Assembly: GCA_014529385.2 (NCBI GenBank)
Contig: CM043945.1
Coordinates: 147,092,241-147,156,240 of the forward strand
Reading direction: 5' to 3'
Source: Adiantum capillus-veneris
Lineage: Eukaryota > Streptophyta > Polypodiopsida > Polypodiales > Pteridaceae
DNA length: 64,000 nucleotides
Both the position numbers and the translations under genes were made by a program. Under the pieces are notes generated by a model that was not told where the DNA came from, ran no database searches, and worked only from the letters and a program-made list of their open reading frames with translations. Positions 22,341 through 34,213 of this stretch are shown here, piece after piece (the stretch's first letter is position 1; each line of letters starts with the position of its first letter).

Positions 22341-22670
22341 TAAGTAAATAGTAGGGTGGCATTGATCGGATCAAGATAGGGTGGCTACCTAGCTAACGGG
22401 ACGTTGAATCAAGGTCGATAATATGAAAGAGATCAAGGGACATTACAAGAGGTCGCACAACAAGTAGCTTATTACAAAATGGTCGATTGAGGGGAGCGGC
22501 CTTGATAGTGGCAAAAGTCGAGGTAGGATTATGTTGGTCATGTTGATCAGCATTGTTTCTAGGGAGAGAGCGGCTTTGATAGCTCATGCTACCAGCTTCA
22601 TAAAGCATTGTAGTATACTTTGATCAGTCGAACGCAATTCAATTGCAACCAAGCCAGCAAATGGTGTGTG

Positions 22671-22713
<43 letters not shown>

Positions 22714-22874
22714 TTTCACTTAGTAGGAACAATCCAAGAGACCTCAAAGATCTATCCAATGAGGAGTGAGGGAGAGGGAGGGACAAAGGGGGGTGGCGGA
22801 GGAGAAGAAGAAGAGAGTTTTAACATCATAAGAACTATCCCAAGACATCTCATACATCTACACACACACACACA

Positions 22875-22913
<39 letters not shown>

Positions 22914-23054
22914 AATGTTATATTAACATCGTCAAAGGCCAAATGAAATGTTCACGGGGAGAGAGAGAGAGGGGGGGGGGAGAGGAAAGAGGAGAAGAAG
23001 AAGAGACTTTTAACATCATAAGAACTATCCCAAGACATCTCATAGATCTACACA

Positions 23055-23124
<70 letters not shown>

Positions 23125-23308
23125 CCTTTATACACTCACATTTTTTTTGCTTTAAAAGCTCTAGGTTGGGTGATATCCTGATGGCAAGATAATGCACAGC
23201 GTTGGTGGCACTCAAAGACTGTAAAAGAGGTACAGGCTATAATATCATTAGATAGAATTCCATTGGGGGAATGGAAAATGTCCAAACAAAAGTATACATC
23301 TATATCTA
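22341..23308. other. Microsatellite-rich stretch between Helitron copies
   Basis: It contains (GA)n runs at 22,675-22,711, 22,879-22,910 and 23,073-23,122, and (AC)n at 22,860-22,876 and 23,051-23,072. Two copies of a block reading TTTTAACATCATAAGAACTA, then CCCAAGACATCTCATA, lie at about 22,817-22,860 and 23,008-23,050. The same block in reverse is at 24,835-24,875 in Helitron copy 2. Another small block (GAAATGTTATATTAACATCG) follows (GA)n at about 22,911. No gene is visible. Confidence 0.6.
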
Positions 23309-23417
23309 TCTATACTAATAGATAAAGGGGGAGGGAATTCGGTTCCCCCCCCCCCCCCATGTGGCAATAGCTCCTTCAACCGGCTAGCTTCGAGGTGTGT
23401 GCTCTGCAGCGTAGTCG

Positions 23418-23506
<89 letters not shown>

Positions 23507-24477
23507 GAGAGTTCTGTGGGTCGCGTTGACCTCGCACGGCTCACCTCAATTCAATTTTCTTCTACACTTCGGAGTCCGAACATTTTAATTCGAGCCCATC
23601 CCCCCCCCCCGCGCGTGCGCACGAGAGAGAGAGACACTCCGCCTTCGACGTTGGGCTCAGTCAGAGGCATGCCATAACTTGGGATTCCATGCGAGAAAGA
23701 ACAGAGGACCTTCTTGCCAGCAAAAGCGGGCGGGTGCGGTGGGCGGCACGTGAGTCCACTGCTCTTGAACTTCTTGCGGCGGCTCGCCCAGTACTCTTTT
23801 GAAACCACCCAAGCAGGAAGCAGAAGGATTGCCGACATATCCAAGCTGTTACCAGGGTGCGGCCTCCGCGCAAGCTGATGCTGACAAACATCCGGATGAG
23901 GAGTCATTTGGGTAGGTAGGGCTCCTTGCTGCTGAGCGTGAGGCTTGGCAAGTTGGGCTCCGAGCTACAGAGCACGCGAGCCAGGGTTCACCATGAGCGC
24001 GCGCAGGCAAGGCAAGCACAAAGGACTTTGATTACATTAAATTTTTTTTTTTGAAGGGAACACGACTACTACAAGCCTCACTGGTAGAAAAAGAGGCAGA
24101 AGTCCAAGCGATCCTTGATGGCGCCCAGCACAGGAAGCCCATACCCACCCGGAATGTCACGAAGGGTAGCTACTTCTCTACATCAGGCGCGGGGGGGGGG
24201 GGGGGGGAGCATGAGTAGAAGGAGGGGGAGGCGTAGATACCATCGATGTGTAGCAAAGTACTCAGTGCACAAGCCTATCATGCGGAGTAGAGTAGGAGAG
24301 AGATCTAGATATTCGAGCAGAAGAGACGTGAGTCACGGCCCATAACCAGCTGCGACCTTTCCACCTAGCCGTAACCAGCCGCGACCTTTCCACCCATTGG
24401 CGGTTCCGGGCGGTCACTTTCCAGAAGTGGGACTGCAGCTGCTCACAGGCCGGCCATGCATGTTCCATGAGAGAGAG

Positions 24478-25457
<980 letters not shown>

Positions 25458-25543
25458 TATCGTCCTGGGAGGTCAAATATGACCTATGGGACCAAATGAA
25501 CATGTCACGGGGTGTGAGTGGCGTTCATAAGTGACTCTGGATG

Positions 25544-26062
25544 CTAAAAAATGGCTGAAATGAGCGTCGCAATAGAGAGTCCACATCGTGGTTGGGAGAG
25601 GAAGGTATGTAGGGAGAGATCATGGCTGAATATATGGGGAAAAGAGGACCTAATGTGGTCAAAAGCTGAGTACTCAAGTAGTGTGTGGTACTCACTCTCT
25701 CGCACTTGACGAGGGCATAAGGTGCAAAGTCGATGACACTCCTCGCCAGTGCCCCAACGTCCTGTCTCGCAGCGTAGAGAATGGGAGCTAAGACGAATGG
25801 AGGCAATGGTGCGGATCGCACTCAACGGGATGGGCTCAAGGATGTAGGAATGGGTTCGGTTACCTCGTTCCGAGAAGAAGAGATATTTGTAGTTTGGGGC
25901 AACGTGTGTGGTGTAATGGCTGAAGCGAGAACCTCCGGATTTCTCCCAAGCCGTGATACATTGGCGTTGTAAGAAGGCCTCATTAACTTGGGAGTCGATC
26001 GACGCATCCTTGACCAAGTGACATGCATCCCATCTTCCAAACCATTTCTTGATATCAAGCAT
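25544..26062 (-). pseudogene. LINE 1 ORF2, C-terminal zinc region
   Basis: It continues the RT frame after one in-frame stop (TAG where LINE 2 has a Trp codon). It contains QRQCITAWEKSGGSRF, SERGNRTHSYILEPIPLSAI and CTLCPRQVRESEYHTLLEYSAFDHIR. The last is the CxxC...HxxxxC knuckle seen after many plant LINE RTs; the final Cys is Tyr here but Cys in LINE 2. It would bind the template or target during retrotransposition. Confidence 0.75.
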
Positions 26063-26986
26063 CTACCCCGAACTTAGTATTTTGCTCTTGCATGTCTTTT
26101 GAACCATTTGACTTGCTTCATATGCGATTCTAGGAAGTCGATGCAAAGGGCTACGTTGTGTCTTACGCATGTACTCCACAACCCTTTGCATGCCCAAGAC
26201 CTCAATGGGAAGCAATCCGGACTCAAGAAGTAAGAGCATGTAGGGTGTTTGTGTCTTGACTTGGAGAAAGTTGGTGAGAAAACGCTTTTGGACATTCTCA
26301 AACTCTTTCCACATAGACTTCCCGATGCTTCCACCCCACACCTCCACTCCATAAAGAAGCACCTGTGTCACCAATGTGTCAAAGAGGTACTTTTTGAGAG
26401 CCCAACACTTGATCTCTCCTGCATTGCACATGTTCTCAAATGCATAATAGGCCCTCTTTCCAGCTTCCAAGCGACGCATTGCACAATCCTTCCATTTATG
26501 ATTGGATGGAACCTCAAGGCCAAGGTACTTGAAGTGATCTACCACTTCAAGTTTCTCATTGTTATATACAATGCATGGATTTTCATCATTGAGGGTCTTT
26601 ACAAGCATAACCTTGGTTTTGGATCCATTCACGATCAGCCCGCTATGTAGGCAAAAGCGTTCCAAGACACTCATAAGCTTTTGTGTATCTTCTAAGGTAT
26701 GTGACAAGAGCACTACATCATCGGCATAAAGCAAAAGCATGATCACCGCATTTCCAATCTTAACCTCTTCTATGCCTTCTTGCTGCATAAAGTCAAGAAC
26801 CATGCATTCCAATTCATCAATGAGTAGCCCAAAGAGGGTTGGGGAAAGTAGGCATCCTTGTTTGACACCAATAGTGCTTGCAAAAAATTCTGAAATTCCA
26901 TCTCCCATACGTAATCGACATATCACTTTTTGGTAGATGCGAAAGACTGCATGCATAAATTCTCTCGGCACTTGAAGGCTTTGCAT
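26063..26986 (-). CDS. LINE 1 reverse transcriptase core
   Basis: An uninterrupted 307-residue frame. Near residue 40 is GVKQGCLLSPTLFGL (RT motif B), then LLLYADDVVLLS near residue 85 with an intact YADD catalytic site. NGSKTKVM (motif D) and FKYLGLEV (motif E) follow. The thumb runs through CWALKKYLFDTLVTQVLLYG and ENVQKRFLTNF. The enzyme would copy LINE RNA onto nicked target DNA. It is about 75-80% similar to LINE 2 by eye. Upstream and downstream parts lie in the same frame beyond single stops, so the full ORF2 is not functional. Confidence 0.82.
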   Translation of the reverse strand: MQSLQVPREFMHAVFRIYQKVICRLRMGDGISEFFASTIGVKQGCLLSPTLFGLLIDELECMVLDFMQQEGIEEVKIGNAVIMLLLYADDVVLLSHTLEDTQKLMSVLERFCLHSGLIVNGSKTKVMLVKTLNDENPCIVYNNEKLEVVDHFKYLGLEVPSNHKWKDCAMRRLEAGKRAYYAFENMCNAGEIKCWALKKYLFDTLVTQVLLYGVEVWGGSIGKSMWKEFENVQKRFLTNFLQVKTQTPYMLLLLESGLLPIEVLGMQRVVEYMRKTQRSPLHRLPRIAYEASQMVQKTCKSKILSSG

Positions 26987-27004
26987 ACGTCTCCAAAGAT
27001 TTCC

Positions 27005-27199
27005 TCACGGTACCATGTCAAAAGGTTTCTTGAAATCCACAAAGCAACAATACAACTTTTTTCCTTTCAATCGAGACGCTTCCATAAGAACTCGAAGAGT
27101 GACAAGGTGATCAATAGTGCTATGATGCTTTCGAAAACCTGCTTGGCCAAGTGCACGTTTGCCATTCTGTTCAGCCCATTCACTTATCTTCATCTCCAT
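27005..27199 (-). pseudogene. LINE 1 RT, motifs 2 and A
   Basis: ALGQAGFRKHHSTIDHLVTL is the RT motif 2 region, and CCFVDFKKPFDMVP carries motif A with the first catalytic Asp (FVDF). It is in the same frame as the core to its left, separated by a stop and small changes near 27,000. Confidence 0.78.
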
Positions 27200-27202
27200 G
27201 AT

Positions 27203-28013
27203 TCATCCAAATAACTTTGCCATTAAAGAACCAACCATTATAGTGCGATAGTTGTTCACATTGTTTACATCTCCTCCTTTGTGCAAAGGTTTGATCCAAT
27301 TTGCATTCCAATCATGAGGCATGACATACTGAAGTGCAAGGTTAAACATATCACATATCCAATATCGTGTTTTCTTGCTTGTCCATTTAATCATTTCAGC
27401 CTTGACACCTTGAAGGTCACCTGCCTTGCGAGTAGCAAGTTTCTCAAGCGCGCGGCATACATCTTCAATGGTAAAGAAGGGAGACATAAATAGAAGGGAG
27501 CTACAACACTCCATCTTATCAACATTGGGTTGCTCATAGAGGTTCTTACAATGCATATACATATCCTCAAGAGTCAAGTCACCAAAGCTCTCAACGCGCT
27601 TGCCTTTTAGATTTTGCCAAAACTTGCCACATGCATGTGCTAAAAGAAGTTGTTTTTTGACTTCCCACCTTCTCCTCTTCTTTTGAACAAGTGCTTTGTA
27701 TGTGTGTGAACATTCCAAGTAAACTTCCTTGTCTTTGATTGCATCCAATCTTAGCAAGTGTTTTCGGGCTTGACTACATTCCATGTCAAACCATTTCTTC
27801 TTGGTGCTACCCTTCTTAGACCTTTTGCAAGACATGTGTTTCACCGAAAAGCATTCCTTCGCACAAGAGAAAATTACTTCTTTGAAAAATTTCCACTTGC
27901 ATTCTAATGTTGGGCTCTCTTGATGCTCTATCATGCTTAACATTTGGTCCACCATATCAGCATATATAAGTGCTCGTTTGAAGTCTAGACGTAGGTACAA
28001 ATGAACAAATGAC

Positions 28014-28015
<2 letters not shown>
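27203..28015 (-). pseudogene. LINE 1 ORF2 linker and RT start
   Basis: About 270 residues between endonuclease and RT, with basic stretches (KRSKKGSTKKKWFDMECSQA), a helical segment (KALVQKKRRRWEVKKQ) and then the RT start: DWNANWIKPLHKGGDV and VNNYRTIMVGS. It joins the next RT piece in frame through one TGA. The 5' truncation lies next to (GA)n at 28,016. Confidence 0.75.
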
Positions 28016-28046
<31 letters not shown>

Positions 28047-28111
28047 TTTTCTTGATTTACTTTTATGAAATTTGTCAAGGGCAAGGGGTTTGAGGGTAAG
28101 AGAGGCCATGC

Positions 28112-28140
28112 CGCCGCCGAAGGCGGTGCCGTTTTACTAG
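28112..28140 (+). other. Helitron 3' terminal hairpin and CTAG
   Basis: A 7-bp stem (CGCCGCC with GGCGGTG, one G-U pair) with loop GAA, then CCGTTTTA and CTAG. Position and composition match the terminator-like 3' hairpin of plant Helitrons. Confidence 0.78.
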
Positions 28141-28243
28141 TACATATATAATGGGGGGAGGGATTCTGCCCCGTTGCCCCTCAGACACATGGCAAGAGCT
28201 ACTTCCTCTGATCAATGCACACTGCAGCTCCGACGACACAGCA
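28141..28243 (+). mobile_element. Diverged third copy of the Helitron 5' end
   Basis: TATAATGGGGGGAGGGATTC, then ACATGGCAAGAGCTACTTCC and ATGCACACTGCAGCTCCGAC run colinear with the 5' ends of copies 1 and 2 (GATAAAGGGGGAGGGAATTC, ATGTGGCAATAGCTCCTTC, GTGTGCTCTGCAGC). It starts directly after the CTAG end and runs into (GA)n at 28,244-28,302, a head-to-tail arrangement. Confidence 0.6.
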
Positions 28244-28244
28244 G

Positions 28245-28306
<62 letters not shown>

Positions 28307-28556
28307 ATTATCGTCCTCGGAGGTCAAATATGACCTATGGGACCAAAGTTACATGTGATGTAGTATGTGTATGGCTGATGAGTGACTCTCGATGCTCCAA
28401 AATTGTAGTGATGAGAGTCGCAATGGAGAGACCACACTTTGGCTGGGAGAGGAAAGTGTGTAGGTCTAAGTTATGGCTGAAAATGTGAGAGAAGCAAGTT
28501 CGGATGTGATCAAAAGCTGAGCACTCTAGTAGTGTGTGGTACTCAGACTCTCGAAC

Positions 28557-29777
28557 TTACAGTGAGCATAATGTGCACAATCGATTTGACTCTTCTCCAT
28601 TGCCCCAACGCCCTATCTCGCATCGAAGGAAATGGGAGCTAAGCTGAATTGCTACGATAGTGCGTATCGCGGACAAGGGAATAGGCTCAAGCATGTAAGT
28701 GTGAGTACGGTTTCCTCTCTCAGCGAAGAACATGGTTTTGTAGTTGGGGGCAATATAGGTGGTGTAATGTATGAAGTGTGACCCACCGGATTTCTCCCAA
28801 GCTGTAATACATTGGCGTTGTAGAAAAGCTTCATTCACTTGAGAGTCAATTGAAGCATCATGTAGCAAGTGTAATGCATCCAATCTCCCAAACCACTTCT
28901 TTATGTCTTGCATCCATCCCGTGCTCAAGATCTTGCTTTTATGCGTCTTTTGAACTTTTTTGCTTGCTTCCCATGCAATTGTAGGAAGTCGATGTGAGGG
29001 GTTTTGACACATCTTTATCATGTACTCCACAACCCTTTCCATGCCCATAACCTCAATTGGAAGAGATCCCGACTCAAGAAGTAGGAGCATATATGGTGTT
29101 TGTGTCTTAACTTGGATAAAATTTGTAAGAAAACGCTTTTGGACATTCTCAAACTCTTTCCAAGTAGACTTTGAGATGCTCCCGCCCCACACTTCAACTC
29201 CATAAAGAAGAACCGATGTCACCAATGCATCAAAAAGATACTTCTTGAGAACCCAACACTTGATGTTTCCCGCATTACACATGTTCTCAAATGCATAATA
29301 TGCTCTCTTTCCCGCTTCCAAACGACGCATAGCACATTCATGCCACTTGTGATTGGATGGAACCTCAAGGCCAAGGTACTTAAAGCTCTCAACAACTTCA
29401 AGTGTCTCGTTGTTGTACACAATGCATGGCTTCTCCTTATGGTTGGTTTTCACAAGCATAACCTTTGTTTTGGATTCATTTACAATCAGCCCACTATGCA
29501 AGCAAAAGTTCTCAAGGACAACCATAAGCTTTTGTGCATCTTCTAAAGTGTGTGCTAGAAGCACTACATAATCCGCATACAACAAAAGCATGATTACCGC
29601 ATTGCAAATAGTGACCTCTTCAATGCCTTCTTCTTGCATAAAGTCAAGTACCATTTGTTCCAATTGATCGATGCATAGACCAGAGAGAGTTGGTGACAAT
29701 GGACATCCTTGTTTAACCCCAATAGTGCTTACAAAAATTTCTGAAATTTCTCTTCCCATGCGCAATTGACAAATCAC
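28557..29777 (-). pseudogene. LINE 2 ORF2, RT to C-terminal region
   Basis: A 406-residue open stretch: GVKQGCPLSPTLSGL (motif B), LLLYADYVVLLA (motif C), FKYLGLEVPSNHKW (motif E), the thumb, and the C-terminal region up to RLCTLCSL. The catalytic YADD is YADY here, so the second Asp is lost. Past one stop (TAA where CAA is expected) the frame continues VRESEYHTLLECSAFDHIR with the knuckle Cys kept. Otherwise it closely follows LINE 1. Confidence 0.82.
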
Positions 29778-30047
29778 CTTCTCATAGATTCAAGAAACCG
29801 CAAGCATAAACTCACTTGGCACTTGGAGTTCTTCCATCCTTCTTCACAAATTGTTACGTGGAATCATATCAAAGGCTTTCTTAAAGTCCACAAAACAACA
29901 ATACAATCGCTTGCCTTTCAACCGACTTTCCTCCATGAGAACACGAAGAGTGACAAGATGATCAATGGTGCTATGGCATCGACGAAAACCCGCTTGTCCC
30001 TTTGCACGCTTGTTATTCTCTTCAGCCCAATCACTCAATTTCATAAA
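29778..30047 (-). pseudogene. LINE 2 RT, motifs 2 and A
   Basis: KLSDWAEENNKRAKGQAGFR and FVDFKKAFDMIPRNNLW give RT motifs 2 and A, the latter better preserved than in LINE 1. It joins the downstream frame through a TGA where LINE 1 has an Arg-type codon (RIYQKV). Confidence 0.75.
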
Positions 30048-30049
30048 AT

Positions 30050-30649
30050 CCCATTTTTGGACACTATATGCCCTAAAATGACTCCATGTTTAACCCAAAA
30101 TTGGCATTTGAAAGGGTTTAAGGAGATGCAATACAATCTACACTTCTCAAACACTTTTCATAAGCATGATAGATGTTCTTTCCAAGAGGAATAAACACAA
30201 AGGTCATCTAAGAAAGCTTCACAAAACTCCCTCAAATATTCTCTAAAAGCAGTGTTTATTAATCTTTGAAAGGTAGCCGGGGCATTGGTTAAGCGAAAAG
30301 CCATAACACAAAATGCGAACACTCCAAATTCGGTTATAAAGGCTGTTTTAGCTTGGTCCTCCAACACAATTGTGATTTGATTGTAGCCAGAGTACCCATC
30401 TAAAAAGCTATAAGCTTCCTTCCCTGCAACTCTGTCAAGCACATGTTTCGAATATGGCAAGGGGTAATGGTCCCTCCTAGTGGCGACATTGACCTTCTTG
30501 AGATCTACGCACACTCTCAGTTTCCCATTCTTTTTTGGCACAATCACTATTGGAGACACCCATTCTGAGTGCTCAATAGGGTATATGAATCCGCATTCCA
30601 CAAGCTTTTCAATCTCTTCTTGAACGATCTTTGCATATTTAGGATTCAT
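30050..30649 (-). pseudogene. Element B reverse transcriptase (3'-truncated)
   Basis: From MNPKYAKIVQEEIEKLVECG it runs through SEWVSPIVIVPKKNGKLRVC, FLDGYSGYNQI, TNAPATFQRLINTAF and EAFLDDLCVYS. FLDD is the catalytic YxDD equivalent with Phe first and both Asp kept. After a TGA it continues KVFEKCRLYCISLNPFKC and GHIVSKNGI, and is then cut at 30,047 by LINE 2. RNase H and integrase are missing. The frame is the same as for gag. Confidence 0.85.
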
Positions 30650-31339
30650 TGGGTAGGGTCATTGCTGAACTGGTTTAGCCATGCTATTCATGGGGATTGT
30701 GTACTGCACCACGGAAGGTGGAACACCTTTTATATCATGATATGTCCAAGAAAATATATCCCTGAATTCCTTGAGAAGTTCTTTAAGTACACACTCCTCA
30801 GTCGGCTATCAGATCTTGGGCAATGAAGACAGGTTTAGACTCTTCTCCTGGGTCTGCTAACTCTATTTTCTTAACTATCGTTGGACCATCATAGACTCCA
30901 TTGCTCCCATCGATAGGTTTTCTTTGGGCCTTTGTATACACAACCTTACGTTCCTCTGTGGTATAGGATTTGAAATGTTCAAGTGCAGGGTGTAAGTCTG
31001 TGGGGTCCTGTTGTTCTGTGGACTGTGATTTAACTTCTGATTCCTTTTTTTGTTGAGCTAACTCTCGATTTTATCGTCTCCTTATGGTACGGCTCAACCT
31101 TGTCTTCTCTGTAGCCTCTAGTTGTGCGATGTCAATGGGTTGTGGACTACACCACATAACGCTTTGAAGGTATTCACCCCAGTTATCTACCAACTTGCGA
31201 TGAGCATCACATGCCCCTATACAATTAATCCATTCTGCGGTAGATTTCTTTTCATTTATTCTAGCACGCACATTGTCTCGATACCGTCGCCTCTTATATC
31301 TCTTACTCTTCTTGTTCAATTCTCGATTACGGTCGATTT
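30650..31339 (-). pseudogene. Element B protease-RT linker
   Basis: A charged region (DTSSDSSSESSLEIDRNREL, KKSKRYKRRRYRDNVRARIN) with no known domain, in another frame from about 31,388 to 31,071 and returning to the main frame before the RT. Two compensating frameshifts are implied. A stop (TGA for an expected Arg codon) lies just before MNPKYAK. Confidence 0.6.
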
Positions 31340-32524
31340 CTAGTGAAGACTCACTAGATGAATCACTACTTGTGTCTTCTGATCCCATGGATAGATTATC
31401 CCACTGGGCCCTGAATGGTTTTTCCCCACATTTGCACTAAGATTTAACTCAGATTCTGCGTCCTCAGAGTCAATTTCAACTGATGATTCTGACCCCAAAT
31501 CATGTGGGCTATAGTCTTGTGAGGCGGTACTGGTTTCAATGCCAATCAAACTTTCATCTTGTAGATCATCAGAAGCTATATGCATTGCTTCTAGCATGTT
31601 TAAGGGTACAAGTGGTGGTATTTCATCCCCCTCAAGTGTTACCCAGGTCGTCCCCCTATTTCCCCAAGTGTCTATGGTTGCTGCTAGGTGGACCCAATCC
31701 ACATTGTCCGACTTAGTCATCCCAGGTAGTACATCCATATAAGGAGAATCTTCCCCAACATCAGTGTCTGCTTTACACGTGTAACAATACTGCAATGGGG
31801 TCGAGTGAACTGTGGTGTCAGATCTATGATCAATTATAAACCTGTTTCCTAGAGGATGTGCTCGACCCGTCACAAGATCCACTTGAATGACAGAATCTTG
31901 GAACTGCAAGTAGACATGGTTTTTAGACCAGTCATGCACCATTTTTACTTCCCTCATGAAAGGACGTCCTAAGATCATCTCCGATGCCATAGTGTGTTAG
32001 GAGAAATCCATAACAATAAAGGTAATCCTTATTTTATGTCCAAAGACCTTGATCTTGAGATCTTCTAGCATCCCAATAGGTTTAACAATAGACCCATTGG
32101 CCATCTTCACTACTATGGTTGTGGTCACAAGGCAAGGTCTTCCCATAGTTTCTCAGCAATTTATAGTCACAATGCTAACCCTAGCGCCACCATCAATGAT
32201 TCCCTTCACAGTTAATCCCTTAGTAGTGATTGGTATGGTCGCATTGGATTCATCACCCTCAAAGTATTGTCCCGACTTGTTAACAGGTATTTCTATAACA
32301 AGGTTCTCATCTAGGTTGGGTTGTGGATCTAAGTGTTCCTCCTCTATTGGCATCTCCCCAGCTCCATCCATCTGTGAAAATTGTGGTAGCCCAAACTTCA
32401 GTTCTCCATTGAGGAAGGCTCGAAGAGCTGAGACTAGCTCAGGGTCTTTATATAGTTTGGACATGATGGTGGTTCTAACTTCTGAAGACATGAAATCCAT
32501 CAATTTGGCAATGTTTAACGGCAC
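31340..32524 (-). pseudogene. Element B aspartic protease region
   Basis: VKGIIDGGARVSIVTIN carries the active-site strand, with D-G-G in place of the usual D-S/T-G; DGG variants are common in Athila/Tat-type elements. After stops (TGA, then TAA) the frame continues MASEMILGRPFMREVKMVHD, where ILGRPFM is the second conserved protease motif. It then has an acidic tail. The enzyme would process gag-pol. It lies in frame with gag upstream and RT downstream. Confidence 0.78.
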
Positions 32525-32533
32525 CTTTTGGCC

Positions 32534-33694
32534 TTAAGTCCCTTGCCGTGGGGAAGATGGGATCTCCATTTCTTCGATAGAATTAGGTAGTCCCTCTGTA
32601 AACATTCTTTCCATCAAGAAGTGAGTACGCCCACTTTCCCGTGACTTTAAGTCACTTTCTTCTTGGATGACACTAGGTATGTCCAAGGGTCTATGGACTT
32701 GGTGAGGTTGTTGTTGCGTAGGGAACACGGTGTCTATAATCTGGATCTTCCTAGGTGTTGGTTCTAGATCCCTTTGGGTATCTTCTACTAAACTCCTTAA
32801 TTGCTTGACTCGCTCAATCTCCTCTATAGGGTTTGGGTAAGTTCCTATCTTCTTTTTGGATACTGGCCATTGTGGCTCATGAAGATCTTCCTTGTTGGTT
32901 TCTATGTTAGTGGTCGTTTTGGTCTCCATGGTTTCACCTGAATCAAAATCTTCTTCAGCTTCGTTCATATATACGGGGTCGTCAGCAGTCCCTATGTTGG
33001 TCTTTGAACTAGGGTCTGACTTCGCTGCTTTTTGCGATCTCTTTCTTCGTGTTTTCTTCTTTTTCTGAGATTGAGCAATTGATGCCGTGTCTCTTTCCTC
33101 AAGAATATAATTTTGTTTTCGGAGCATCGATCGTGTGAGTACGTTTACTGATACCACGGGTGTACTTGGTGATGGCTTCTCGGTAACTTCAATCAAGTTT
33201 AATGGCATGATCTTCGGTGCATTTGGATTATTTGGACATTGGGCGATCAAATGATCTATACCACATCGATTACACATGAGTGTTGGCATTGTAGACGTGC
33301 TCGCTTGATTGGTTTGCATTAGTGTGGCGTTCTTTTGTAGCCTAATAGGACACTCGGCTACACGATGTGGACCTCCACACTCATAGCATTGAAGAGGTGG
33401 TCTCTTAGTAGTGTAATTGATATTTTGGCCTCTTGTAGCAAGAGCAGCTACTTGATATACAGGTTTGACATGTCCCCAATAGTCCTCCATGTAGTATTGT
33501 GGACTTTCTTCAAGCACATCCATCCCATAGGCAATATTAGGATCTATATCTTCCTCACAGCCTTCCAAACAAGCAATAGATGACTCACAACCCACTTGAT
33601 TCACAGAAGTGATTCTCGGATGTGGTGGTTGCGGTCCTAGCACTGGAGGTGGTAAGGGTGTTGTTTGGACAACATTTTGGGCCCTAGGGACCAT
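32534..33694 (-). pseudogene. Element B gag C-terminus with two zinc knuckles
   Basis: Two knuckles, CYECGGPHRVAEC and CNRCGIDHLIAQC, about 50 residues apart, both CX2CX3HX4C, one residue shorter than the common CX2CX4HX4C. They would bind the genomic RNA. A basic stretch follows (KKKKTRRKRSQKAAK), then acidic and Thr-rich linker. The frame is open for 386 codons and bounded by TAA stops at each end that fit CAA to TAA changes. Confidence 0.8.
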
Positions 33695-33709
33695 GTGTTG
33701 TGCTGTTTG

Positions 33710-34213
33710 TTATACAGGTTGATGCCCCGATGCTTGCGAGCTAAAAGATTTAGGCTCAACAGACACTCTTTCTCCTTGAATCATTAAATTATCCTCCAAT
33801 TGGATAGCATTGGTGGTGACTGCTTCCCAAGTGGTGATACCTCTAATGACTAGGCCATTGTAGATATCCTCATGTCGTAATCCCCTAATGAATCTATCAA
33901 GCAATTGATTATTATTGAAGCGCTCATTTGGATTACAACGAGAATTCAAATGCTTTAAGCTACTAATAAAGTCTCTCACCGACTCTCCTTCCTCTCATTC
34001 GGCTTTTTGGAGCTGAGAGGCTATACCCCAAAGCACTCCCTCTCGTATGTATTCTTTCAAGAACAGTCTCTTAAGAGTAGGGTAATTGTTTTTTTCTTCC
34101 ATCCTTAGGGTTCTATACCAATCCCCTGCCTTCCCACTTAAGGTTAGGCTTAAAGCATTACTCTTATGCAGGTGATTGTGTTCTCCTAGAGAATCACATA
34201 TTTGTTCAAACAC
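33710..34213 (-). pseudogene. Element B gag capsid core
   Basis: SLTLSGKAGDWYRTLRMEEK, RLFLKEYIREGVL, RDFISSLKHLNSRC and LLDRFIRGL follow the plant retrotransposon gag core (L-x-G-x-A-x-x-W-Y; F-x-x-x-F; F-x-x-R-F; F-I-x-G-L). This domain assembles the particle. One TGA (GAA TGA GAG) interrupts it near 33,992, fitting a CGA original. It is in frame with the pieces on both sides. Confidence 0.82.

Larger units (their letters stand above)
25452..28015 (-). mobile_element. LINE 1, 5'-truncated non-LTR retrotransposon
   Basis: This is the second part of a LINE ORF2 (linker, RT, C-terminal zinc region) on the minus strand plus a short 3' UTR. The 3' UTR ends with a small stem-loop (AGGTCA/TGACCT, about 25,471-25,486) and then ATAATAGAAC followed by (TC)n on the minus strand. 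(GA)n borders both ends (25,408-25,451 and 28,016-28,046). There is no poly(A) tail. The endonuclease domain is absent. Confidence 0.85.
28303..30047 (-). mobile_element. LINE 2, 5'-truncated, same family as LINE 1
   Basis: Same order and 3' UTR as LINE 1, ending in the AGGTCA/TGACCT stem-loop (about 28,319-28,334), then ATAATAAAAT and (TC)n. The 5' truncation at about 30,047 falls directly on gypsy RT sequence of element B (GHIVSKNGI). The gypsy sequence does not resume past the LINE 3' end, so this is not a simple insertion with both flanks kept. Confidence 0.83.
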
